This document shows, piece by piece, positions 1-8,430 of a stretch of 64,000 nucleotides of DNA. The first letter of the stretch is position 1; each line of letters opens with the position of its first letter. A program made the position numbers and the translations under genes. Origin of the DNA: Rhodovibrio salinarum DSM 9154 (lineage in GTDB: Bacteria > Pseudomonadota > Alphaproteobacteria > Kiloniellales > Rhodovibrionaceae); assembly GCF_000515255.1 (NCBI RefSeq), contig NZ_KI911559.1, positions 3,909,347 through 3,973,346 of the forward strand, written 5' to 3'. The notes beneath the pieces are model-generated. The model made no database searches, was not told the DNA's origin, and was given only the letters and a program-made list of their open reading frames with translations.

Positions 1-452
1 GCCCCGGTCGCCATGTTGCGGGTGTACTGCTCGTGCCCCGGCGTGTCGGCGACCACGAACTTGCGCTTGTCCGTGGTAAAGAACCGGTAGGCGACGTCGA
101 TCGTGATCCCCTGCTCGCGCTCCGCCTGCAGGCCGTCCACCAACAGCGCCATGTCCGGCTCTTCCCCGGTGGTGCCGAACTTGCTGCTGTCGGCGTCCAG
201 CTGCGCCAGCTGGTCCTCGAACAGCAGCTGGCAGTCGTACAGCAGCCGGCCGATCAGGGTCGACTTGCCGTCGTCCACCGAGCCGCAGGTGATGAACCGC
301 AGCAGGTCCTTGTCCTGCTGGCTCTGCAGATACGCCGCAACCTCCGCCGGCGTCGCCTTGCCGGTCCCGCTTTCCGCCTCGGACACCGTCACCTCGCCCT
401 GGGTCACATCGCCCTGGGCCACCTTGCCCAGCTCATGTTCGTTCGGGGCCAT
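1..452 (-). CDS. cysN: Sulfate adenylyltransferase subunit 1 (CysN), N-terminal part, cut by window edge
   Basis: GTPase subunit of ATP sulfurylase, which with CysD makes adenosine-5'-phosphosulfate from sulfate and ATP. The reverse-strand reading shows the P-loop GSVDDGKST followed by the switch region [16 protein letters not shown], typical of the EF-Tu-like GTPase domain of CysN. The ATG (450-452) overlaps the TGA of cysD by one base, so the two are translationally coupled in the order cysD-cysN. Only about 150 residues are present; whether a CysC kinase domain is fused at the C-terminus cannot be seen. Confidence 0.95.
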   Translation of the reverse strand, partial: MAPNEHELGKVAQGDVTQGEVTVSEAESGTGKATPAEVAAYLQSQQDKDLLRFITCGSVDDGKSTLIGRLLYDCQLLFEDQLAQLDADSSKFGTTGEEPDMALLVDGLQAEREQGITIDVAYRFFTTDKRKFVVADTPGHEQYTRNMATG

Positions 453-1360
453 CAGAAGTAGCCCTCCTGCTTCTTGGCTTCCATCGAGGCGCCGGCGTCG
501 CGGTCGATCACCCGCCCCTGGCGCTCGCTGGTCTTGGCCAGCAGCATCTCCCGGATCACCTCGGGCAGCGTGGTGGCGTCGCTCTCGATCCCGCCGGTCA
601 GCGGATAGCAGCCCAGCGTGCGGAAGCGCACCTGGCGCATCTCCGGCGTCTCCCCGGGCTCCAGCGGCATCCGCGCGTCGTCGACCATGATCCAGGTGCC
701 GTCACGCCACACCACCGGGCGCTGCTTGGCGAAATACAGCGGCACTACCGGGATCCCCTCCAGGTAGATGTATTGCCAGATGTCCAGCTCGGTCCAGTTC
801 GACAGCGGAAACACCCGGATGCTCTCGCCCTTGTTGATCCGCCCGTTGTACAGGCTCCACAGCTCCGGGCGCTGGTTCTTCGGGTCCCAGCGGTGCGAGG
901 ACGTCCGGAACGAGAACACCCGCTCCTTGGCCCGGCTCTTCTCCTCGTCCCGCCGCGCCCCGCCGAACGCCGCGTCGAACTTGTAGCTGTCCAGCGCCTG
1001 CTTGAGCGCCTGGGTTTTCATCACCTCCGTGTGCACCGCAGACCCGTGGTCGAACGGGTTGATCCCCTGACGCACCCCCTCCGGGTTCTGGTGCACCAGC
1101 AGCTCCAGCCCCAGCTCCGCCGCCCGCCGGTCGCGGAACTGCGTCATCTCCTTGAACTTCCACGTCGTGTCCACGTGCAGCAACGGAAACGGCGGCTTCG
1201 ACGGGTAAAACGCCTTCAGCGCCAGGTGCAGCAGCACACTCGAATCCTTGCCGATCGAATACAGCATCACAGGATTGCGAAACTGCGCCGCCACCTCCCG
1301 GAAGATGTGAAGACTCTCCGCCTCCAGACGCTCCAAATGCGTCATCTGCGCCGATGTCAT
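452..1360 (-). CDS. cysD: Sulfate adenylyltransferase subunit 2 (CysD)
   Basis: Catalytic subunit of the heterodimeric ATP sulfurylase in assimilatory sulfate activation, cytoplasmic. It has the PP-loop motif SIGKDSSV near residue 35 and the family sequence [11 protein letters not shown]. The reading frame is open to 1417, but starting at the ATG at 1360 ([15 protein letters not shown]) gives 302 residues, the usual CysD length, so this start is preferred; no strong Shine-Dalgarno distinguishes them. It precedes and overlaps cysN. Confidence 0.95.
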   Translation of the reverse strand: MTSAQMTHLERLEAESLHIFREVAAQFRNPVMLYSIGKDSSVLLHLALKAFYPSKPPFPLLHVDTTWKFKEMTQFRDRRAAELGLELLVHQNPEGVRQGINPFDHGSAVHTEVMKTQALKQALDSYKFDAAFGGARRDEEKSRAKERVFSFRTSSHRWDPKNQRPELWSLYNGRINKGESIRVFPLSNWTELDIWQYIYLEGIPVVPLYFAKQRPVVWRDGTWIMVDDARMPLEPGETPEMRQVRFRTLGCYPLTGGIESDATTLPEVIREMLLAKTSERQGRVIDRDAGASMEAKKQEGYF

Positions 1361-1422
1361 CTCGGCGGCAGCGGAGCTGTCACCGCGTCCCATGCTCTCG
1401 GTCAAGAAGCGCTCCAACGATC

Positions 1423-1570
1423 CCGGGTGTGCAAACTTTCAACACCGGACAATACGGAGGTGACAGCCCGGTCATCAAGGCTGCTTACCAGATCACCGCC
1501 CAGCCTACGTGTAAAAACTGCCGCTGGGATATCGTGCCTGAGCGAGCCTCTCCCAAAGCTGCGCCCAGCC
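1423..1570. other. Spacer between cysD and the polyol dehydrogenase gene
   Basis: About 150 bp upstream of cysD and downstream of the dehydrogenase gene, both read leftward. It should contain the cysDN promoter. I see no gene and no clear terminator or operator. Confidence 0.5.
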
Positions 1571-2590
1571 CTACCGGTTCGGCATCACCACCGCCTTGAT
1601 CGCACCGTCCGCATGGTCCGCCATCAGGCGGAAGGCGTCGGCCGTCTCCTGCAGGGCGACCTCGTGCGTGACCATGCGGGTGACGTCCACGCGTCCCTCC
1701 GCCACGAGTTGGATGGCGCGGGGATAGACATGACCCATCCGCCGGGCGAACTTGATCTCCAGGCCTTTCCGACGCGCCGACGCCGCCGTCAGGTTGTATC
1801 GGTCTCCGTCCGGAATCCCGACCAGGAGGATACGCCCGCCGATCCGCGCGGCGTCCACCGCGTGCTGGGCACCATCCGGACTGTTGGTTGCTTCCAGTAC
1901 CAGGTCGGTACCGCGTCCATCGGTCAGATCGGCGATCGCGTCGACGTGCGCGGCGACGGCATCGGCGCCATGCTGACGGGCCGCTTCCGCGCGGTAGTCG
2001 ACCGGGTCGACCGCGTAAATTCGTCCGACGCCGGCATGCCGGGCCAGCTGCAGCAGCATCAGCCCGATCGGTCCGCACCCGACGACCGTCACCGTCTCCA
2101 GCAGCTGCGGCTTGGCGAGGTCCATGGCGTGCACCCCCACACCGAGCGGCTCCAGCATCGCCGCCTCGACCGCCCCGAAACCATCAGGCAGCGGGTAGAG
2201 CTGCTCAACGCCGGCGTAGACCGTCTGCGCCAGGCCACCGGGGTTCGGCGGGGCGCCCATGAACACGACGTGGGGACACAGGTTCACGTGAGCGCGCAAG
2301 CAGTGTTCGCACACCCCGCAAGGCCGCGCGGGATCGACCGCGACCAGTTGGCCCGCTTTCAGTCCGGCCTGGGGAACGTCCTGCTCCAGATGACCGGCGA
2401 ACTCGTGGCCCATGATGAACGGCTCGGTAACCCGGGCCGCGCCGATCCCGCCTTCCTTATAATAATGCAGATCACTGCCGCACACACCGACACACGCAAC
2501 CGCGATGGGCACGTCGCCGGCATGACGCGGCGCGGGTTCCCAGGTGCCCAGACGGATATCCCTGGCGCCGTGGAGATAGGCTGCTTGCAT
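1571..2590 (-). CDS. Zinc-dependent polyol dehydrogenase (xylitol/sorbitol dehydrogenase type)
   Basis: Medium-chain, NAD-dependent alcohol dehydrogenase of 339 residues that probably oxidises a polyol such as xylitol or arabitol to a ketose. Visible landmarks are the catalytic zinc site CVGVCGSDLHYY with GHEFAG, a structural-zinc cysteine cluster (CGVCEHCLRAHVNLC near residue 97), and the Rossmann motif VVGCGPIGLM near residue 170. It sits directly downstream of a xylulokinase gene on the same strand, so polyol to xylulose to xylulose 5-phosphate is the natural reading. The exact polyol is not determined. Confidence 0.85.
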   Translation of the reverse strand: MQAAYLHGARDIRLGTWEPAPRHAGDVPIAVACVGVCGSDLHYYKEGGIGAARVTEPFIMGHEFAGHLEQDVPQAGLKAGQLVAVDPARPCGVCEHCLRAHVNLCPHVVFMGAPPNPGGLAQTVYAGVEQLYPLPDGFGAVEAAMLEPLGVGVHAMDLAKPQLLETVTVVGCGPIGLMLLQLARHAGVGRIYAVDPVDYRAEAARQHGADAVAAHVDAIADLTDGRGTDLVLEATNSPDGAQHAVDAARIGGRILLVGIPDGDRYNLTAASARRKGLEIKFARRMGHVYPRAIQLVAEGRVDVTRMVTHEVALQETADAFRLMADHADGAIKAVVMPNR

Positions 2591-2656
2591 TCGCGAGTCT
2601 CCCAGCAGTGGCGGATGATCGCCGACACCGATTTCGGGCCGGCAGTGGATCAGGGC

Positions 2657-4132
2657 TCAGTCAGAAACCTGCCGGAACAGCGGGCGCAGGGTCTGGTACA
2701 GCTCCGCAAAGCGCGCGCGCCGGGCGCGGTAGCGGACCGTGAGTGCCGGGTCCGGACGCACTGTCTCCTCTACCGGCAGCGCGGTGCAGACCGCAGCCGG
2801 GTCCTCGCCGCTTTCGGCCAGGCGGCCCAACCGGGCGGCGCCGTAGGCCGGCCCCAGTTCGCCGCCGAGCGGATAGGTCAGCGGCAGGTCCAGCGCCGCG
2901 GCCAGGATCCGCCCCCAATAGCGCGAACGCGCCCCGCCCCCCACGACCTGCGTCGTCTCGAACGAAGTGCCGGTCGCCGCAAGCGCGTCGCGTCCTTCGG
3001 CGATCGCGAACGCGACGCCTTCCAGGACCGCCTGCGCCAAGGCGGCACGGTCGTGCGAAGGCGTCAGGCCGAAGAACACCCCCTTGGCATGGGGATCGTT
3101 GTGCGGTGTGCGCTCGCCCGACAGATAGGGCAGGAACAGCGGCCCCTCCGGCCGGTCGGCGTCCGCCGACGCGCGCTCGGCTTCCGCGAGCAGCGTCGCC
3201 TCGTCGCCGCCAGTCACCTGCGCAATCCACGTCAGGCAGCTCGCCGCCGAAAGATGCACCGCCATCTGATGCCAGGTATCGGGCAGCGCGTGGCAGAAGG
3301 TGTGGACGCCGTTGTCCGGATCCGGCTGGCAAGCGTCGCTGGCAGCGAACAACACGCCGGACGTGCCGAGCGACAGAAAGCCCTGCCCGCGCGCGATCGC
3401 GCCCACGCCGACCGCCGCGGCGGCGTTGTCGCCGCCGCCCCCGGCGACCGGCACCGGTGGCAGCCCCCATTGGCGCGCGATATCCGCATCCAGCCTGCCG
3501 CTTGGCTCGGACCCCTCAACCAGCTCCGGCATATGACGGCGGGAGAGGCCGGTTGCCGCCAGCATGCGATCCGACCAGCCGCGCCGCGCGACATCCAGCC
3601 AGTACGTGCCCGCGCTGTCGGACGGGTCGCTGACCAGCTCGCCGGTCATGCGATAGCGCAGATAGTCCTTGGGCAACAGGACGTGGACGACCTGCGCGAA
3701 CAGTTCGGGCTCGTGCTCCGCAACCCACAGCAGCTTCGGCGCCGTAAAGCCCGCCATCGCGAGGTTGCCGGTAATGGTGCGCGCCTCGGGCTCCCGACGC
3801 TCCAGTTCCGCACACTGCGGACCGCTGCGTCCGTCGTTCCACAGGATCGCGGGGCGTAGCGGCTGGCCTCGGGCATCCAGCAAGACCGCCCCATGCATCT
3901 GCCCGGACAGGCCGATTCCGCGCACGGCGGCGAGCGCTTCCGGATGGCGTGCTTGCAGATCGGCGATCGCACCTTGGCAGGCCTGCCACCAAGCCTCGGG
4001 ATCCTGCTCGGACCACAGCGGCCGAGGCCGCGACACCTCGAGCGGGCGGCTGGCCTGGCCGCAGACCCGACCCTCGACGTCGACCAGCACGGCCTTCAAC
4101 GCCGACGTTCCGAGATCGATCCCGAGATACAT
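2657..4132 (-). CDS. xylB: Xylulokinase (FGGY family)
   Basis: Phosphorylates D-xylulose to D-xylulose 5-phosphate for the pentose phosphate pathway. The protein begins MYLGIDLGTSALKAVLVD (first ATP-binding motif) and has the xylulokinase hallmark GLSGQMHGAVLLD and a GGGARS motif late in the C-terminal domain. The frame is open to 4189, but the ATG at 4132 places the FGGY motif at the usual N-terminus and gives 491 residues. It is transcribed with the polyol dehydrogenase gene and faces the rpiB-type gene across a 190-bp divergent promoter region. Confidence 0.93.
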   Translation of the reverse strand: MYLGIDLGTSALKAVLVDVEGRVCGQASRPLEVSRPRPLWSEQDPEAWWQACQGAIADLQARHPEALAAVRGIGLSGQMHGAVLLDARGQPLRPAILWNDGRSGPQCAELERREPEARTITGNLAMAGFTAPKLLWVAEHEPELFAQVVHVLLPKDYLRYRMTGELVSDPSDSAGTYWLDVARRGWSDRMLAATGLSRRHMPELVEGSEPSGRLDADIARQWGLPPVPVAGGGGDNAAAAVGVGAIARGQGFLSLGTSGVLFAASDACQPDPDNGVHTFCHALPDTWHQMAVHLSAASCLTWIAQVTGGDEATLLAEAERASADADRPEGPLFLPYLSGERTPHNDPHAKGVFFGLTPSHDRAALAQAVLEGVAFAIAEGRDALAATGTSFETTQVVGGGARSRYWGRILAAALDLPLTYPLGGELGPAYGAARLGRLAESGEDPAAVCTALPVEETVRPDPALTVRYRARRARFAELYQTLRPLFRQVSD

Positions 4133-4322
4133 ACGTGCTTTTTCCCAAGCCGAATCCGGGCTGCGATGATGCGCGCACCAGGTCGCCACGACAACAGCCT
4201 CCTGATCATCTGTATAGCGGCGTAGACATTTGTAACGCTATCGCCCATACTGGTGCGACACGGGGCCGCGGGTTTTTGTTCGCCCGGCCAAAAGAGCCCC
4301 GAACAGATGGGGAGGCCTGACG
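4133..4322. promoter_or_regulatory. Divergent promoter region of the polyol island
   Basis: This 190-bp spacer separates the leftward xylB-dehydrogenase genes from the rightward isomerase-transporter-kinase run. It contains an inverted repeat, ATAGCG (4214-4219) and CGCTAT (4236-4241), a candidate operator for the SorC-family regulator encoded at the far end of the island. The RBS GGGGAGG lies just before the start at 4323. Operator assignment is inference from position only. Confidence 0.5.
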
Positions 4323-4799
4323 ATGACCGACAAGCCGCGAGTCGTGCTTGGCGCCGACCATTTGGGCCGCGTTCTGAAGGACACGCTGCGCGACCACCTG
4401 ATCGCCAAGGGCTATCAAGTCGAAGACATGGGGGTCGCGAGCGACGACGCGGTCGATTACCCCGATATCGGCTTCGCCCTTGCCGAACGCGTGGCCAAGG
4501 GGGAGTTCCCGCGCGGCATATTGGTGTGCGGAACCGGCGCCGGCATGGCGATCTGCGCCAATAAGGTCGCAGGCGTACGGGCCGCCTGCGTGATGGACCC
4601 GCATTCCGCGGAACGGGCGATCGCGTCGAACGACGCGCACGTGATCACCTTCGGCAGCCAGATCACCGGCCCGGAAGTTGCCAAAAAGCTCACCGACATC
4701 TGGCTCGCCAGCGATTTCCAGGGCGGTCGATCCGCCCCGAAGGTGGGCAAGATCACCGCGGGCGAGCGCCGGCTGCTGAGCCAGCCGGCTTCGGAGTGA
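4323..4799 (+). CDS. RpiB/LacA-LacB family sugar-phosphate isomerase
   Basis: 158-residue aldose-ketose isomerase of the RpiB family, interconverting phosphorylated pentoses or tetroses. Residues around 62-72 read LVCGTGAGMAICANK, matching the RpiB active-site loop with its catalytic cysteine. A GGGGAGG RBS precedes the ATG. In rhizobial and mycobacterial tetritol/pentitol pathways an RpiB homologue acts as a pathway-specific isomerase (EryI, LerI, DerI), so this need not be the housekeeping ribose-5-phosphate isomerase; the island setting favours a catabolic role. Confidence 0.88.
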   Translation: MTDKPRVVLGADHLGRVLKDTLRDHLIAKGYQVEDMGVASDDAVDYPDIGFALAERVAKGEFPRGILVCGTGAGMAICANKVAGVRAACVMDPHSAERAIASNDAHVITFGSQITGPEVAKKLTDIWLASDFQGGRSAPKVGKITAGERRLLSQPASE

Positions 4800-4839
4800 C
4801 GGCGCCCTTCCCAACGGCCAACGACCGGGACCACCTGGC

Positions 4840-5790
4840 ATGAACGCTTCATCTACAGCGGCCAGCACGCGTCCGCACAACCAGGGCCCGCAGCGGAGCC
4901 CCTTCGGCCTGCGCCTGCCGCGCTTCCTGACCAGCGAGTCGCCGGTTCCCTGGGTGGCGCCGCTGGCGGCCTTCTTCCTCGTGTTCGCCTTGTTTCCGCT
5001 GCTCTACAACATCTGGCTCAGCTTCCACGAATATTCGGCGATAACCCGAGCGCTGGAGCCGGTTGGCTGGGCCAACTGGGAACGATTGGTTTCCGAGGCA
5101 CGGACGACCAACGCGATCGTCGTCACGCTGGTCTACGTTGGGGTCTGCCTGGCCGCGCAGCTCGTCCTGGGCCTGGCGATCGCGCTGCTGCTGGACAGCG
5201 ACGACCGCGGCTACGGCACACTGCGCGCGCTGATCACCCTGCCGCTCGTGGTGCCGCCGGCGATCACCGCACTGCTGTTCCTGTTCATGGAGGACCCACA
5301 GTTCGGCATCCTGTCCTACGTCTTCGACCAGCTCGGCCTGATCTCGCGCTCGGAACCGATCCTGTCGAACGCCGACACGGCCCTGTTCGGCGTCATCCTG
5401 GCCGATGTCTGGCAATGGACGCCGTTCATGGTGCTGATCTTCCTGGCGGGGCTGCGCGCCTTGCCGCGCGAGCCGTTCGAGGCCGCCGCCATCGACGGCG
5501 CCAGCCGACTACAAATCTTCTGGCGGATCACCCTGCCGATGCTCTCCAAGGTGATGGCGGTGGCGATCCTGGTGCGCGGGATCGATCTGTTCCGCTTCTC
5601 CTTCGCCTATATCTACACAATGACCTCGGGCGGGCCGGGAACCGTCACCGAAACGATCATCTACTACGCGTGGAAGCAGACCTTCACCTTCATCAAGTGG
5701 GGCTACGGCGCGACGCTCAGCCTGCTGACGCTGATCGCGCTGATCGTGATCTGCAACCTGTTCATCTACTTCGCCCGGGTGAGGTGGTAG
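4840..5790 (+). CDS. Sugar ABC transporter permease (MalF/UgpA type)
   Basis: Inner-membrane permease of a CUT1-type carbohydrate importer, 316 residues with several hydrophobic segments; the first spans about residues 43-63. The EAA loop is visible as EAAAIDGASRLQIFWRITLP near residue 213. It pairs with the second permease starting two bases after its stop and with the Tat-exported binding protein and the MalK-type ATPase of the same island. Substrate is unknown; the neighbours suggest a polyol. Confidence 0.9.
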   Translation: MNASSTAASTRPHNQGPQRSPFGLRLPRFLTSESPVPWVAPLAAFFLVFALFPLLYNIWLSFHEYSAITRALEPVGWANWERLVSEARTTNAIVVTLVYVGVCLAAQLVLGLAIALLLDSDDRGYGTLRALITLPLVVPPAITALLFLFMEDPQFGILSYVFDQLGLISRSEPILSNADTALFGVILADVWQWTPFMVLIFLAGLRALPREPFEAAAIDGASRLQIFWRITLPMLSKVMAVAILVRGIDLFRFSFAYIYTMTSGGPGTVTETIIYYAWKQTFTFIKWGYGATLSLLTLIALIVICNLFIYFARVRW

Positions 5791-5792
5791 CC

Positions 5793-6677
5793 ATGGACCT
5801 CACGCCAGCCCAAAAGATCCTGCGCGCCACGGCCGCGTGGCTGGTCACCTTGACCTTCGTGTTCCCGATCTTCTGGTGGGCGCTGACATCGATCAAACCC
5901 TATCAGGCGACCTTTAACGACACGCCGGTGTTCTTCGACTTCGAGCCGGTGTGGAACTTCTACGAAGTCGTGCTGCTGGGGATGAGCCGGCAGGAGGCCA
6001 CCGGTCAGGGCGGCGGCGCGGCCGGCTCCGGGTCCGGCTACTATTCGCTGCCGGCGATCTTCGACAGCCTGATCGTCGCGGGCGCGAGCACGGCGCTCTG
6101 CGTGCTGCTGGCAACCGGCGCCGCCTATGCGATGTCGCGCATGCGCTTCAAGGGGCAACACCACTTCGTCTTCACCGTGCTGTCGACCCGCATGCTGCCG
6201 CCGGTCGCCGTGGTGATTCCGCTCTTCCTGGTCTATCGGCAACTCGGCCTCTACGACAGCTACACCGGCGTCGTGCTGGCGCACACGCTGGCAAACCTGC
6301 CGCTGGCCACGCTGCTGCTGAAGAGTTTCTTCGACGATCTGCCCAAGGAGGTCGACGAGTCCGCGCTGATCGATGGCGCGAGCCGCTGGAAGACGTTCTG
6401 GCTGATCGCCTTTCCGATGGTGAAAGGCGGCGTGGCTGCCGCGGCGGTGCTTTGCTTCGTGTTCTCCTGGACGGAATTCCTGATGGCCCTGTCGCTGACG
6501 CAAACGGGCGTCCGCACCGTGCCGGTTGCCGCGTCCAGCTTCGTTACCTCCACGGGCACGGAATGGGGCTTCCTCTCCGCGCTCGGGACAGCCGCGACGA
6601 TCCCGGCGTTCATCTTCATCGTCCTGGTCCAGCGTCACCTGGTGCGCGGCCTGACCTTGGGCGCGGTCAAGGAATAG
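5793..6677 (+). CDS. Sugar ABC transporter permease (MalG type)
   Basis: Second CUT1 permease, 294 residues. The ATG at 5793 follows the upstream permease stop by two bases and fits the usual start MDLTPAQKILRATAAW. The EAA loop (ESALIDGASRWKTFWLIAFP) lies near residue 190. A Gly/Ser-rich insertion, GQGGGAAGSGSG, near residues 70-82 sits in a predicted periplasmic loop and is unusual. Confidence 0.9.
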   Translation: MDLTPAQKILRATAAWLVTLTFVFPIFWWALTSIKPYQATFNDTPVFFDFEPVWNFYEVVLLGMSRQEATGQGGGAAGSGSGYYSLPAIFDSLIVAGASTALCVLLATGAAYAMSRMRFKGQHHFVFTVLSTRMLPPVAVVIPLFLVYRQLGLYDSYTGVVLAHTLANLPLATLLLKSFFDDLPKEVDESALIDGASRWKTFWLIAFPMVKGGVAAAAVLCFVFSWTEFLMALSLTQTGVRTVPVAASSFVTSTGTEWGFLSALGTAATIPAFIFIVLVQRHLVRGLTLGAVKE

Positions 6678-6788
6678 CGAGCCGACAAGGACAAGACCCG
6701 GGGAAACAACCGGGCACAAGACCGTCGCTTCCCGGGTGATCGGTAAAGCGGCGCCAAACGAGAAAAACATATCGGGAGGAGAGACGTC

Positions 6789-8300
6789 ATGAAGGAAGAG
6801 GATCGCAAGAAAGCCCTTGCGGACCTGACCGGACGCTATGTCAAAGGCAAGGTCAGTCGACGCAAGTTCCTTACCGACTGTGGCAAGCTGGGGCTCGGCT
6901 TCTCTGCCGCCGGGCTTGCCGGCATGTCCGGGCTGCGTCCCTGGAACGGCTTTGTGAACACCGCGTTCGCCCAGAGCCAGATGGCCCAGGAGACGCGCGA
7001 CTGGCTCAAGGAAGTCTCCAAACCGTTTCGCGGCCAGACCGTGCGCATGGCCACCGAAGCCACCCCGCCGAGCCGCGTGATCAGCCAGCTGGTGGGCGAA
7101 GAGTTCACCAAGCTTACCGGCATCAACGTTGAGATCGAGCTGTTGCCCCTGGAGCAGGTGCTCCAGAAGCTGTCGCTGGACGTTTCCGGCCAGATGGGCA
7201 ATTACGACGTCTACTACATGGATCAGTCGTGGATGGCCCAGTTCTCGCGCGACACCATCGACCCGCGGGAGAAATACGAGTCCAACAAAGAACTGGCGAT
7301 GCCGAACTACAACTTCGACGATTTCCTGGGCCCGCTCGTCGACGGCATCTCCATGTACAAGGATAAGATGGTCGGGGTTCCCTACGACATCCCGATCTTC
7401 ATCATGATGTACCGCCAGGACATTCTGGACGACCTCGGCCTCGAGGTGCCGCGCACGATGGACGACTACATGGCCGTCGTGCAGGCGATCAACGAAGAGA
7501 AAGCCCCAGATACCTATGGTACCACCGGCCAGCTTAAGTCCGGTCACTATTCCCTGGAGTGCGACTGGACCTGCTGGCTGTGGTCCCACGGCGGCAGCAT
7601 CTTCGGGCCGGACGGCATGTTCACCGGCGGCGACGCGCGCGGCATGGACGCCCTCAACTACATGCTGGAGCTGACCGACTACATGCCGCCCGGCGTCAAC
7701 GGCTGGACCTGGGACGGCCAGGGCCGTTCGGTGCAGCAGGGCAAGGCCGGCATCTACATCTCCTGGGGCGAGTTCTTCCCGTCATACGACGATCCGGAAA
7801 AGTCCAAGGTGGTCGGCAAGATGCAAGCGACCACGCCGCCCCAACCCAAGGCGCTGCGCACGCCCGAGGAATGCGGGTTCAACGAGATTCCGCAGATCGG
7901 CCACCAAGGAGGCAGCGCGGCCGGACTGTCGAAGTACTCCAAGGTGCCGGATGCCGCGTGGATCTTCCTGCAATGGGCCACCAGCTCCGACGTCCAGACC
8001 CGCGCCTCGCTCATGGGTGGCGGTTCCAGCCCTGTCCGAACCTCTACCTTCGAGGACCCGCGCATCAAGGAGGCCGCGACCGTGAGCGCGGGCACCACCC
8101 GGCACTTCCCGGCGATCCGCGAGACCATCAATACAATGATGGGCTCCGAGCCGGACATGGAGGCTTGGCCGCAGATTTCCAATGACATCATTCCGGTGGA
8201 ATTGGGCCGTCTGCTCGCCGGGCAATACGACGGCCCCAAGGAGGCAATGGACACCATCACCAGCAAGGTGAACGCGGTCACCAAGCCGTTCCGCGGCTAG
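6789..8300 (+). CDS. Extracellular sugar-binding protein with Tat signal peptide
   Basis: Family-1 solute-binding protein (503 residues) of the CUT1 importer. The N-terminus carries a twin-arginine signal: SRRKFL near residues 24-29, then a hydrophobic stretch and an alanine-rich end (TAFAQS) resembling a cleavage site. Export in folded form is thus predicted, in contrast to the Sec-type binding protein of the second sugar island. A strong GGGAGGAG RBS precedes the ATG. It lies between the permease genes and the kinase gene. Confidence 0.9.
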   Translation: MKEEDRKKALADLTGRYVKGKVSRRKFLTDCGKLGLGFSAAGLAGMSGLRPWNGFVNTAFAQSQMAQETRDWLKEVSKPFRGQTVRMATEATPPSRVISQLVGEEFTKLTGINVEIELLPLEQVLQKLSLDVSGQMGNYDVYYMDQSWMAQFSRDTIDPREKYESNKELAMPNYNFDDFLGPLVDGISMYKDKMVGVPYDIPIFIMMYRQDILDDLGLEVPRTMDDYMAVVQAINEEKAPDTYGTTGQLKSGHYSLECDWTCWLWSHGGSIFGPDGMFTGGDARGMDALNYMLELTDYMPPGVNGWTWDGQGRSVQQGKAGIYISWGEFFPSYDDPEKSKVVGKMQATTPPQPKALRTPEECGFNEIPQIGHQGGSAAGLSKYSKVPDAAWIFLQWATSSDVQTRASLMGGGSSPVRTSTFEDPRIKEAATVSAGTTRHFPAIRETINTMMGSEPDMEAWPQISNDIIPVELGRLLAGQYDGPKEAMDTITSKVNAVTKPFRG

Positions 8301-8430
8301 CGTTCCGGTGTCCACAGGGACCGCGCCCCGCTGGGCTGCGCGCCCGCGGGGCGCATCTCCCATCCCTGCGGAGTCTGACAGGACACGCCCGTCAGCACGT
8401 CCGAATCCTTGAGGAGCCCACGCCCCCATC

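Noticed and set aside
773-3859. Very long rightward open frame (about 1000 codons) opposite cysD, dehydrogenase and xylB
   Set aside because: It is antisense to three clear genes, has Arg/Pro/His-rich composition typical of GC-rich shadow frames, and no family motif.
5766-7589. Leftward open frame of about 600 codons
   Set aside because: It lies opposite a permease gene and the binding-protein gene and shows only low-complexity Arg/His/Gln sequence.
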